Notes under the pieces: model-generated
Databases searched by the model: none
What the model saw: only the letters and a program-made list of their open reading frames with translations
What the model was told of the DNA's origin: nothing
In this document: positions 1-6,484 of the stretch, one piece after another
How the letters are laid out: every line of letters begins with the position of its first letter
How positions within the stretch are numbered: the first letter of the stretch is position 1
Source of the DNA: JBALVT01 sp036960305
GTDB lineage: Bacteria > Pseudomonadota > Gammaproteobacteria > Pseudomonadales > Halieaceae
Length of the DNA stretch: 9,439 bases
Reading direction: 5' to 3'
Assembly (NCBI GenBank): GCA_036960305.1
Contig: JBALWA010000101.1
Coordinates: forward strand, 1-9,439
Made by a program: the position numbers and the translations under genes

Positions 1-282
1 CCTCTAGTAAAAAGTTGGTCGCCAGTAGAGTTATATAGAATAACAGACAGCCGGGTTGCTCAATCAGTTCCTACGTTGTATTCGCTTGGATCAGGTAAGA
101 AGAGCTTTAAGGGTCACCTTGTTGTTGCCGCTATATCAAGCAGAACAGTCGCAACAAACGATCCATCATTACCCAATACCAATGTTTACATAGCTTGGGC
201 AGAAATCCCCACCAGGGTCCTCCAATTGATATTGCTGAATGCTGGCCAAAATGGTCAGGGTATTTTTGATATATCCCGATGA
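1..282 (+). CDS. 3' end of an unrecognised protein (partial, enters from left edge)
   Basis: Frame 1 is open from the first base to TGA at 280-282, giving 93 residues of a C-terminus; the internal TTG at 76 is not needed as a start because the frame is already open upstream. The translation has alternating polar and hydrophobic stretches (for example HLVVAAISSRTV and NVYIAWAEIP) that suggest beta structure, with no motif I recognise and no cysteines. No Shine-Dalgarno lies before the internal TTG, which supports reading this as a continuation of a longer gene. It is convergent with the minus-strand gene at 327-641. The function is unknown, and a chance open frame cannot be excluded at this length. 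Confidence 0.45.
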   Translation, partial: PLVKSWSPVELYRITDSRVAQSVPTLYSLGSGKKSFKGHLVVAAISSRTVATNDPSLPNTNVYIAWAEIPTRVLQLILLNAGQNGQGIFDISR

Positions 283-326
283 TTCGTATGAATTTCTTAT
301 GATATTGGGATAAGCCATTTTTCAGT

Positions 327-641
327 CTAAATCTTCACACAATACCCATCAGACTTACGCCACCCAGTGGGGCAGTCTTTCCCCGGTTCCCTGGCAATCG
401 CGTCTCTATCAGAGCTGCTGACACGTTTACAGTAAGAGCCGCCTGTTGAGTAAAACCCGGTAGGGCAATCCGAACCTGACTTGGTGATGATCGTATCGTC
501 TGATGAGGATTTGAATGGCTTGCAGTAGTCACCAGACTTGTATGTGCCAGTAGGGCAGGAGTCGCCTACGCGGGGGATGGGGGTTTGGGCTGAGGCTGAG
601 GTTGCTATCAGGAAGGTTAGGCAGAGGAGGTATCTGTGCAT
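327..641 (-). CDS. Small secreted protein with three Cys-pair repeats
   Basis: A 104-residue protein starting with a clear Sec signal peptide (MHRYLLCLTFLIATSASA, predicted cut before Q19). The mature part is three tandem repeats of the pattern CPTGxY/W...G/D-x-YC: cysteines pair as C29/C40, C59/C71 and C90/C101, each preceded by G-D/S/K-S/D. Acidic-serine linkers (SSSDDT, SSSDRD) separate the units. In the periplasm each pair could form one disulfide, giving three small loops. The start is supported by GGAGAA (648-653 on the plus strand) eight bases upstream. I know no enzymatic role for this type of protein; similar Cys-repeat exported proteins are usually annotated as hypothetical. The repeat structure makes a real gene likely. 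Confidence 0.8.
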   Translation of the reverse strand: MHRYLLCLTFLIATSASAQTPIPRVGDSCPTGTYKSGDYCKPFKSSSDDTIITKSGSDCPTGFYSTGGSYCKRVSSSDRDAIAREPGKDCPTGWRKSDGYCVKI

Positions 642-667
642 GGTGGGTTCTCCAGGGTGCTAGTTGG

Positions 668-673
668 ATTATA
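668..673 (-). promoter_or_regulatory. Candidate -10 box for the Cys-repeat protein gene
   Basis: Read on the minus strand this is a perfect TATAAT, 26 bases upstream of the ATG and just upstream of the ribosome binding site. No good -35 hexamer is seen at the usual 16-18 base distance, so the assignment is weak. Confidence 0.3.
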
Positions 674-875
674 TGTGAAATTGAAAGCAGCTGGTTTGAT
701 GCTGAAGATTTTCAAGAATATGCCCGGTGGCATAGTGCCAAAACCGCCGAAACCGGGTTTTGTCAGTTTTGGCGCTATCGATGTGGGGGGTTATTGGGGA
801 ATTTGTGGTGCTGAACGTCAGCTTTTCTCAATAGCGGACCTTCGTGGGTTGAGAGGCGAACTTCCGTTATCGCCT

Positions 876-1034
876 GAGGCTGTGTGAAAACACCGACGCA
901 GATTTTTCGATCGTACGGAGAGTCACCTGCTTTATATTTTTGTGCGAAATACCTCGTTTGAGACGACTTTGATGCGTGGTATTTGTGAGATTTGTCTCTT
1001 CCTGTTATCGGTCCGCACGTTTTCACACAGCCTC
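876..1034. mobile_element. 159-bp MITE-like element with 16-bp terminal inverted repeats
   Basis: The left end GAGGCTGTGTGAAAAC (876-891) and right end GTTTTCACACAGCCTC (1019-1034) are perfect 16-base inverted repeats. They are flanked by GCCT on both sides (872-875 and 1035-1038), which fits a 4-bp target-site duplication. The interior has no credible transposase reading frame, so this is a non-autonomous element or an internally deleted IS. Ends of the type GGCTGTGTGAAAA occur in DDE-transposase IS groups; I cannot assign the family exactly. It sits 108 bp upstream of the barrel-like gene and interrupts a dispersed repeat. Confidence 0.7.
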
Positions 1035-1080
1035 GCCTATTCTGAGACCTTTCGGTTATGATATGCGAATGTCCGCTTTT
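1035..1080 (+). repeat. Dispersed intergenic repeat, copy A
   Basis: This segment matches 2027-2072 with only a few substitutions and one single-base indel; shared cores include TGAGACCTTT, GGTTATGATATG and AATGTC-Y-GCTTT. The copy lies directly right of the MITE-like element. Both copies precede a coding region, about 60 bases ahead of each start. It could be a mobile palindromic repeat or a shared regulatory element; the sequence alone does not decide. Confidence 0.7.
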
Positions 1081-1141
1081 GATCTTCAGGGCGACTACCA
1101 TATTTTCGTTATAGACACAGATTAAGGATAGATTACCCGAA

Positions 1142-1888
1142 ATGATTTCAGAAAAAACAAGATTAATTGGGCTTCTCGCTATTTGTCTTTTGCCGTTTTG
1201 CGGAACAGCATCTGGCGGGGAAAACGCGAGTAACCCATTGGCGGCAGTTAGTAATACGGATGTGCGCTGGCAGTATTTGAAGTCTGATGAGGCGAGTGCT
1301 CGTCTTAATGACGTTTTTGTAGACGGCGCCGTTATGGCTACCGAGAAGCTGAAAATTAAATACGAATTACATTACTGGGAGACCAACCTCACAGGGCGTA
1401 GCGAGCATGACTGGGAATCTGCTTCTGTTAAGGCGATCTATTTCCCGACAGAGGGTGTGCTCGAAAGTGGAACTACATATCGTTTAGCGACAGGGGTGGA
1501 CTATATCTATGACTTTGACAACACGGACAAGGGTATCGGCATGGGCACGGATCAAATCGCTCCCTTTGTAGGCGTTGCTCTTAACCTTGAAAGTGGAGCT
1601 ACCATTATTCCTTTGCTCCAGCATTTTGAAGGCGTTGGAGGCGGCGACGTCAGTATTACATCCGCTAGAGTAATCGCAATTCAGCCGCTCGCGGAACGGC
1701 GTTGGCTAAAATTTGACATTAGAGTGCCGTATGACTGGGATAACGAAGTGGTTCCAGCTGAAGGGGAAATCCAGTTCGGTGACTATTTTGCAGAAAGCGT
1801 TGCTCTCTATCTTGATGGAAAGTTTGGTATAGGATCAGACCGTTTGTATGACTGGGGCGTTGGCGTAGGGATCAGATTTAGCTACTGA
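1142..1888 (+). CDS. Exported, probable outer-membrane beta-barrel protein
   Basis: A 248-residue protein with a Sec signal peptide (positively charged start, hydrophobic LIGLLAICLLPFC, probable cleavage near residues 23-25). The rest has repeated short amphipathic beta strands with aromatic residues at strand ends (KIKYELHYWE, TYRLATGVDYIYDF, LKFDIRVPYDW, YDWGVGVGIRFSY). It ends in an aromatic residue (FSY), as outer-membrane barrels recognised by the BAM machinery commonly do. It resembles loosely the MetA-pathway or transporter-like barrel proteins that are annotated hypothetical. AAGGAT at 1124-1129 is a plausible but distant ribosome binding site (12 bases). The gene stands alone between two copies of a dispersed repeat. 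The substrate and partners cannot be inferred. Confidence 0.75.
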   Translation: MISEKTRLIGLLAICLLPFCGTASGGENASNPLAAVSNTDVRWQYLKSDEASARLNDVFVDGAVMATEKLKIKYELHYWETNLTGRSEHDWESASVKAIYFPTEGVLESGTTYRLATGVDYIYDFDNTDKGIGMGTDQIAPFVGVALNLESGATIIPLLQHFEGVGGGDVSITSARVIAIQPLAERRWLKFDIRVPYDWDNEVVPAEGEIQFGDYFAESVALYLDGKFGIGSDRLYDWGVGVGIRFSY

Positions 1889-1902
1889 TAAAATAATCGG
1901 CA

Positions 1903-1932
1903 GGGCCTACTATTGGCCCCAAAGCGGACATT
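1903..1932 (+). repeat. GC hairpin followed by inverted half of the dispersed repeat
   Basis: GGGCC (1903-1907) and GGCCC (1915-1919) can form a short stem just after the stop of the barrel-like gene; no T-run follows, so this is a poor intrinsic terminator. It merges with AAAGCGGACATT (1921-1932), the exact reverse complement of AATGTCCGCTTT at 1068-1079, so the barrel-like gene is bracketed by inverted copies of this 12-mer. Confidence 0.5.
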
Positions 1933-2024
1933 GAAAACAGCCCAAGTAACACCCAAAACCGTCGCCTTTGAGGTGTTAGCTGCCATCCTGGATAGCTCTT
2001 GTAACCATCTGAGTTTGGCAGCTT

Positions 2025-2089
2025 TCGCCTACTTTGAGACCTTTAGGTTATGATATGGTCAATGTCTGCTTTCGACCCCAAAAGCAGAC
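2025..2089 (+). repeat. Dispersed intergenic repeat, copy B, with hairpin
   Basis: The left part is the near copy of 1033-1080. It ends in a palindrome, GTCTGCTTT (2064-2072) and AAAGCAGAC (2081-2089), a perfect 9-bp stem with an 8-base loop. The stem lies upstream of the sulfatase start at 2137. Because an ATG at 2050 falls inside this repeat, that upstream start is unlikely to be used. Confidence 0.7.
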
Positions 2090-2136
2090 GCTCGACACCC
2101 GACCCGCCCGAATTGAACAGAAATGAGAGTAATAGC

Positions 2137-3918
2137 ATGAACAACAGTGATGGAATCTCGAGACGACAGTTTCTAACGCACACCAGCACGGCTGCACTGG
2201 GAGCAAGCGTGGTCGGTAGCCTGGCGAGTTCAGCGGCCACGGGTGCCGAAATCAAACGTACAGTCGGTAAAACCGATGGTGGTGGCCCTTATAACATTCT
2301 GTTTATTGTCACTGATCAGGAGCGCTATATTGCCCCTGAGGACCTACCCCACGGCTACAGCTTGCCAGGCCACGAGCGACTGGCCCAGCGGGGCGTTACC
2401 TTCGAGAATCATCAGATAGGCTCGTGCGTGTGCACCCCATCGCGTGCGGTCATCTATACCGGCCAGCATATTCAGAACAACGGTATGTTCGATAATACCA
2501 ACTTCCCTTGGTCTGGCAGTATGTCCACTGAGATTGACACTCTGGGAGACTTGCTACGGAAAGAAGGCTACTACACTGCTTATAAAGGTAAATGGCATCT
2601 TACCCAGGAATTTGAAACGGCAAACAGCCTGCACTCTCCGAAAAGAATCCTGGTCGACGAGATGGAGGAGTACGGTTTTGGTGATTACTTTGGAATCGGC
2701 GATGTCATCGGGCACACCGAGGGTGGCTATCTTCATGACGATGTCATCTCTGCAATGACTCGCAGCTGGCTGCGTGGCCAGGGTGAGCAACTGCGAAAAG
2801 ATGAAAAGCCATGGTTCAAGGCGGTCAATCTCATCAATCCGCACGACGTTATGTTCTACAACACAGATCTCCCGGGCGAAACGGCACAGTCTGCTCAGGC
2901 CATGATGCATCTAAATAGAGAGCCAGAAAACGCTCTTTATGACAAACAGTGGAATGTCAGCCTGCCCGGTTCGCGTCAGCAGCCCTTCCAGGGTGGTGGC
3001 CGTCCCGCAGCGCATCTTCAGTTCAGAAATGCCCGTGGGGCTCTCTGTGGTGTTGTGCCCAACCAGGACGACAATTTACAACGACTGAACAACTACTACT
3101 TTAATTGCCTTAAGGATGTAGACAACAAGCTTGTGCAAATCCTTGACGAATTGGAGGATCTGGGCATTGCAGATAAAACCATTATCGTTTTTACCGCAGA
3201 CCATGGCGAACTGGGTGGCGCACACGGGCTGACAGGTAAGGGCGCCAACGCCTACAGCGAGCAGAACAATGTGCCCCTTACCGTTGTTCACCCTGCGATC
3301 AAAGGCGGCTCCCGCTGTAAAGCTGTCACATCACATGTAGACATTGCTACTACGTTAATAAGCATGGCCGGCGGTGACGAGTCATCCATGAAAGGCCTGC
3401 CGGGTAAGGATATATCAACCATACTTGGCAATCCTGAGGCAGCACCTGTTGACGCGCTTAGGTCAGGCGCATTATATAACTTCAATATGCTTGGCTTCGT
3501 AGATGAAGCCTTCTTCATGGGCGTTGGCAAGTATTTCGCAGACGGAGGGAAGCCAGAAGAGCTTCCAAGCAAGGGCTTTAAGCCAGACCTGAATAAACGC
3601 GGCGCAATTCGAAGCATCTTCGACGGAAAGTATAAGTTCAGCCGCTATTTCTCTCCCCTGCAGCATCACGTTCCTAAAACTGTGGAACAACTATTTGCCA
3701 ACAATGATCTTGAGTTATATGACCTGGAAAGCGACCCACTGGAAATGAATAATCTGGCAAGTAATTCTCAAAAATATACTGACCTCATTCAGATGATGAA
3801 CGAAAAGCTTAATATTCTTATAGCCAGTGAAGTCGGAGAAGATGAAGGGCAGATGCTCCCAAATATAAAGGGTAAAACCTGGAAGCTCTCATCCTCGTTC
3901 AAGGATATGCGCCTGTAG
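2137..3918 (+). CDS. Tat-exported sulfatase (S1 family, formylglycine type)
   Basis: A 593-residue hydrolase of sulfate esters, expected in the periplasm. The N-terminus has a twin-arginine signal (SRRQFL at residues 8-13, then a mild hydrophobic stretch to about residue 37). The sulfatase core follows: NILFIVTDQER (53-63) with metal ligand D60, the signature CTPSRAVIYTG with Cys99 as the residue converted to formylglycine, GKWH at 151-154, and the second metal site TADHGE with D355/H356 followed by GGAHG. The C-terminal YDLESDPLEMNNLA motif is typical of this family. Start choice: the ATG at 2137 has GAGAG seven bases upstream and places the Tat motif correctly; the frame is open to an ATG at 2050, but that lies in a repeat. 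The maturation enzyme and a sulfated-glycan cluster are absent here, so the substrate is unknown; choline- or aryl-sulfatase labels would be guesses. Confidence 0.93.
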   Translation: MNNSDGISRRQFLTHTSTAALGASVVGSLASSAATGAEIKRTVGKTDGGGPYNILFIVTDQERYIAPEDLPHGYSLPGHERLAQRGVTFENHQIGSCVCTPSRAVIYTGQHIQNNGMFDNTNFPWSGSMSTEIDTLGDLLRKEGYYTAYKGKWHLTQEFETANSLHSPKRILVDEMEEYGFGDYFGIGDVIGHTEGGYLHDDVISAMTRSWLRGQGEQLRKDEKPWFKAVNLINPHDVMFYNTDLPGETAQSAQAMMHLNREPENALYDKQWNVSLPGSRQQPFQGGGRPAAHLQFRNARGALCGVVPNQDDNLQRLNNYYFNCLKDVDNKLVQILDELEDLGIADKTIIVFTADHGELGGAHGLTGKGANAYSEQNNVPLTVVHPAIKGGSRCKAVTSHVDIATTLISMAGGDESSMKGLPGKDISTILGNPEAAPVDALRSGALYNFNMLGFVDEAFFMGVGKYFADGGKPEELPSKGFKPDLNKRGAIRSIFDGKYKFSRYFSPLQHHVPKTVEQLFANNDLELYDLESDPLEMNNLASNSQKYTDLIQMMNEKLNILIASEVGEDEGQMLPNIKGKTWKLSSSFKDMRL

Positions 3919-3954
3919 GATCAACCGAACATGAAGACTTCTAACGCTTAACCC

Positions 3955-4029
3955 TGTTGCATCGTCGGCGGGCCAGACGGAATAATGCTCGGTTATCTGC
4001 TGGCCCGACATGGCTTCAACCTCAACTAA
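3955..4029 (+). pseudogene. Relic of the N-terminus of an FAD-dependent oxidoreductase
   Basis: Codons from 3955 read CCIVGGPDGIMLGYLLARHG and then reach TAA at 4027-4029. This closely matches the start of group A flavoprotein monooxygenases and related oxidoreductases (CIVGGGPAGxMLGxLLARxG), the dinucleotide-binding beta-alpha unit. One glycine of the GxGxxG loop is missing and an in-frame stop follows, with another stop (TAA at 3949) just upstream. No further part of the protein is seen; what follows is the 3' end of the convergent gene. It is a short inactive remnant. The family match is from memory of the motif, not a search. Confidence 0.6.
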
Positions 4030-4808
4030 TTTTCGGGGTGATTACTACCCCAGCAGCCCTCACAGTTGTCATCCTCACCCCGAACAAATTTCTTATCGGC
4101 GTAAAATTTATTTGCTTTCCTATGGGACATGACCATCGCCAAAGTCTGTGGCATTAAATCCCATATAGCTCGCCAACCACCTTTGCGCTGTACCCACATG
4201 AATAGCTTGAACGGATTTTTGGGCTTGTCGTGGTGTTCGCCGAGATCTGCGACATATGACTCTATGTTATCTGCTTCCAAAATGCCCTGAAGCATCTTCC
4301 AGTCATTCCAGTCACTCCGAAAAATAACTCGACCTGACTCATTGATAACCCACAACGAGTTTGGAAACTCCCCCCATTGCCGATGAATGCTCCCTTCAAT
4401 ATCATCAACCAAAAAAATGCGATTTGGATGAGCTAATTCAGCAGTGCTACTTGCAGCACTGATTTTATCATCCTGGGATTGGTGGGCTGGCAATCTACCC
4501 CCAGGATGTGCTTCGCGGACATAAAGCATAAGAAAAACAGTATTTTCATCTGCAAATTGTTTCGCGACTTGATTCATTCCCTCTATATTATCGCTGAACA
4601 TCGGACAGGTGACACTGCCAGTTTCGAGGATAATTCTCTTCCCTTTGAAATCAGAAAGTTTTATCGGTTTTCCGTCGAGCCCGAGTGCTGTGAAATCCTT
4701 AGCACACTCACCAACGCGTGGCGCCACATTAATAAATGGATCCAAATCATAATATTTCGTTTTGAAATTTTTATAATTGTACTGGTTATCCGTGGTCGAG
4801 TTATTCAT
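4026..4808 (-). CDS. Deiodinase-like thioredoxin-fold (redoxin) protein
   Basis: A 260-residue protein without signal peptide, likely cytoplasmic. Residues about 30-180 form a redoxin domain: APRVGECAKDF near 29-39, DGKPIKLSDFKGKRIIL at 45-61, then the active-site segment GSVTCPMF with Cys68. This corresponds to GSCT-U-PPF of iodothyronine deiodinases (T4_deiodinase family), and the downstream LYVREAHPGG (95-104) matches the family's conserved IYIxEAHxxDG. The bacterial protein therefore carries Cys where vertebrate enzymes carry selenocysteine. No resolving cysteine lies beside Cys68, but a CxxC pair (C249/C252) sits at the very C-terminus. AAAGAG nine bases upstream supports the start. Its substrate is unknown; bacterial members are probably general thiol peroxidase-like or reductive proteins. 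It is convergent with the sulfatase gene and monocistronic. Confidence 0.8.
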   Translation of the reverse strand: MNNSTTDNQYNYKNFKTKYYDLDPFINVAPRVGECAKDFTALGLDGKPIKLSDFKGKRIILETGSVTCPMFSDNIEGMNQVAKQFADENTVFLMLYVREAHPGGRLPAHQSQDDKISAASSTAELAHPNRIFLVDDIEGSIHRQWGEFPNSLWVINESGRVIFRSDWNDWKMLQGILEADNIESYVADLGEHHDKPKNPFKLFMWVQRKGGWRAIWDLMPQTLAMVMSHRKANKFYADKKFVRGEDDNCEGCWGSNHPEN

Positions 4809-4915
4809 ATATAAATACTCTTTATGGGCGAATAGAATTGGGTATTATCAAAAATATTTTGAAAGCATGGATTGCTGAATAGCTCTTAACATAGATGAAT
4901 AACTGATAAGTATAT

Positions 4916-5059
4916 TGGACCTCCCCAGTCTTTACTAGACGCCTTCTAGCATGAAAAATGGGCTTCTTGAAACTTAGCCGGTGAGACACCGCCAGTATGG
5001 CTGTGACGCTTCACCAGATTGTGGAAAATATCTATGAAATTGAATATATCGCGCCGGTA
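4916..5059 (-). pseudogene. Right-end remnant of an IS3-family element with OrfB transposase C-terminus
   Basis: On the minus strand 5059-4946 reads a 37-residue C-terminus (YRRDIFNFIDIFHNLVKRHS, then HTGGVSPAKFQEAHF and a TAG stop). This is the hallmark end of IS3-family DDE transposases (DxFxYIExFYNxxRRHSxxGxxSPxxFE). The strand then runs out to 4916, where the plus strand reads TGGACCTCCCCAGTC, a good fit to an IS3 terminal inverted repeat beginning with TG. The rest of the transposase, the OrfA part and the other end are missing. The break falls near 5060-5065, where a fragment of another gene begins. Confidence 0.7.
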
Positions 5060-5064
5060 TCCAA

Positions 5065-5094
5065 GAGATAAACTACCGTGATGTTCTCTATTAG
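5065..5094 (+). pseudogene. Orphan 3' end of a second PPOX-family gene
   Basis: These ten codons read EINYRDVLY followed by TAG. They match the last ten codons of the downstream PPOX gene (EKNYRDDLY plus stop, 5745-5774) at 27 of 30 bases, with the reading frame and the stop preserved. The simplest reading is that a tandem paralogue once stood here and was removed up to its last codons, the junction being with the IS3-family remnant. Confidence 0.6.
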
Positions 5095-5104
5095 AAAGTT
5101 TAAA

Positions 5105-5136
5105 AATGCCTTATTATTAGACGGTGAATGCCTTAT
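5105..5136 (+). repeat. Two direct AATGCCTTAT repeats 22 bp apart
   Basis: AATGCCTTAT occurs at 5105-5114 and again at 5127-5136, in the leader of the PPOX gene. The 22-bp spacing is two helical turns, so paired protein binding is possible, but the second copy overlaps the ribosome binding region. It could equally be a small tandem duplication. Confidence 0.35.
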
Positions 5137-5147
5137 AGAGAATGACA

Positions 5148-5774
5148 ATGAACGACGACTATACTATTAAAAATGAAGAAGAGCTCGGCACTATTTTTGG
5201 CGAACCCCATCCTCTGGTGAAAAATAAGTCCAGAGACTCACTAGATGAAAGCATGAAGGAATTCGTTCGTCGCGCGCCGCTGATTTGTTTGTCGACTGTT
5301 GATGCCAATGGCCACGTAGATGTATCACCGAAGGGGGATGCCGATGGCTTTGTTCATATTGACGAGGAGGGCAATTTACTCATACCCGATAGACCCGGTA
5401 ATAAATTGGTACAGGGGTTTAGAAATCTCCTCCAAAACAACAAGGTAGGCGTGCTGTTCATCGTCCCCACAATGCGAGAAACATTTCGAGTCAAAGGAAC
5501 CGCAACAATCACTCAAGATCCTGCGGTTCTTGAGCTTCTAAGCGCTGAGGGAAAGCCTGCCTTAATGTGCACCTACATCACGGTCGAAGAATGTTTTTTC
5601 CATTGCGGCAAAGCCATGATCCGTTCACATATGTGGAAACCGGACCATTGGGTCACACATAAAGACTCGCTTATCGCCAAGAATGCAGCAAAAAGACTAG
5701 AGCTAAAGGGAGATGAAGCCAGGCTGGCAGTTGAGGGTGAGATAGAGAAAAATTACCGTGATGATCTCTATTAG
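5148..5774 (+). CDS. FMN-dependent PPOX-class flavoprotein, MSMEG_1061/DR_2398 type
   Basis: A 208-residue protein of the pyridoxamine 5'-phosphate oxidase-like split-barrel fold, cytoplasmic. Family marks in order: the first strand APLICLSTVDANGHVDVSPKGD (residues 43-64), GFV then LLIPDRPGNK (78-86) with the RN segment (FRNLLQNNKVGVLFIVPTMRETFRVKG, 91-117), and the late EECFFHCGKAMIRSHMW motif (148-163). These match the PPOX-class subfamily known from DR_2398 and MSMEG_1061; members bind FMN but their substrate is not established, so it should not be called a vitamin B6 enzyme. Start: ATG at 5148 is seven bases from TAGAG, whereas ATG at 5142 leaves one base and is less likely. It sits between IS3 and IS6 remnants. 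Confidence 0.88.
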   Translation: MNDDYTIKNEEELGTIFGEPHPLVKNKSRDSLDESMKEFVRRAPLICLSTVDANGHVDVSPKGDADGFVHIDEEGNLLIPDRPGNKLVQGFRNLLQNNKVGVLFIVPTMRETFRVKGTATITQDPAVLELLSAEGKPALMCTYITVEECFFHCGKAMIRSHMWKPDHWVTHKDSLIAKNAAKRLELKGDEARLAVEGEIEKNYRDDLY

Positions 5775-5786
5775 ATAATTGAAGAT

Positions 5787-5948
5787 GGTACTGGCAAGTT
5801 AAAGCACTGATATTGCTAGAATCGGGCCATGAATACCTATAAGCGTCACCGAGTCCCTCCCGACATCATTTCCTACGCAGTCTGGCTTTACTATCGATTC
5901 AATCTCGGCCACCGCAATATTCAAGATCTGTTAGCTGAACGCGGGATT
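5787..5948 (+). pseudogene. Truncated IS6-family transposase (N-terminal fragment) with probable left end
   Basis: From ATG 5829 forty residues (MNTYKRHRVPPDIISYAVWL, then YYRFNLGHRNIQDLLAERGI) match the start of IS6-family transposases, the helix-turn-helix segment that precedes the DDE domain. After residue 40 the similarity stops and the frame runs into low-complexity sequence. The upstream 40 bases, starting near GGTACTGGCAAGTTA at 5787, are a reasonable place for the left inverted repeat, but no right end is visible. No catalytic residue remains, so the element is dead. It begins 12 bases after the stop of the PPOX gene. Confidence 0.75.
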
Positions 5949-5987
5949 CTGGGATTTCTGGACTTCTGGACTTCTGGTTTTCTGATC
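5947..5987 (+). repeat. Short tandem repeat, five units of TTCTGGnn
   Basis: Five consecutive units begin TTCTGG or TTCTGA: TTCTGGGAT, TTCTGGAC twice, TTCTGGTT, TTCTGATC. The array starts exactly where the IS6 transposase similarity ends, so it may mark the breakage point or a slippage product. Confidence 0.6.
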
Positions 5988-6272
5988 TGGAAATGGCGCA
6001 TACACCCACCGACTCTGCCCCATGAGACAAGATCCATAGTCGGGAGGTGTAAGCAGTTATAACTCTATGATTTACATAGAAAATCGTGTCCCACCCGTCA
6101 CTTTCACTTTACACCGTCCGATTATGAGTCGGCGGGCGTGTGATCAAGCTGGGAAGTAACTCGAAGAAAGCTAACGGGTTTTGCTGATGGGGTAAGGTGG
6201 GGTGACAGAGACCGAGCCTATGCCGAGACTGGTGGCGGGTTATACCGAGCCGTGTGGCAGTAAGTTGAAGTA

Positions 6273-6315
6273 GGGTAAGGGATTTTTGAAACCGAACTTT
6301 GGGGTGGGGCCGAAC
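6273..6315 (+). repeat. 43-nt dispersed repeat, copy 1
   Basis: Matches 8237-8279 at 39 of 43 bases, including a perfect 32-base core (6284-6315). Both copies have the same orientation, and both lose similarity abruptly after GGGGCCGAAC, as expected for an element end. The pair encloses the MBL-fold gene. Confidence 0.8.
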
Positions 6316-6340
6316 GACTAACTGCCTGATTCTGTTGATG

Positions 6341-6461
6341 AGTTACTAATTCGCCATGCATACGTCTTTGCGGGCCGGAAAAACCTCACTAGCAATCGAA
6401 ATTCTAAATCTGTGCGATTCACGCTCTTTCTGTCTGAAATTTGGCCTATTTATTAGTAACT
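6341..6461. repeat. 10-bp inverted repeats bounding 121 bp
   Basis: AGTTACTAAT (6341-6350) and ATTAGTAACT (6452-6461) are perfect inverted repeats. The enclosed sequence is not coding. It could be a small non-autonomous element, but no target duplication is evident. Confidence 0.35.
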
Positions 6462-6484
6462 GGCGGCCGCCTGCCGCGACAGCG

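Noticed and set aside
602..887. Overlapping plus-strand frames upstream of the MITE-like element
   Set aside because: No ribosome binding site; they overlap the leader of the Cys-repeat gene, and the translation shows only a PKPPKPGF run of the kind found in spurious intergenic frames.
775..1101. Minus-strand 108-codon frame across the MITE-like element
   Set aside because: It crosses both inverted ends and the target duplications, so it is a chance product of the insertion.
2050..2136. In-frame upstream extension of the sulfatase from ATG 2050
   Set aside because: The segment lies in a dispersed intergenic repeat and hairpin, lacks a ribosome binding site, and would bury the Tat signal 29 residues from the start.
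4026..4808. Possible selenoprotein
   Set aside because: The active-site codon encodes Cys, there is no in-frame TGA in the gene, and no SECIS-like element is needed.
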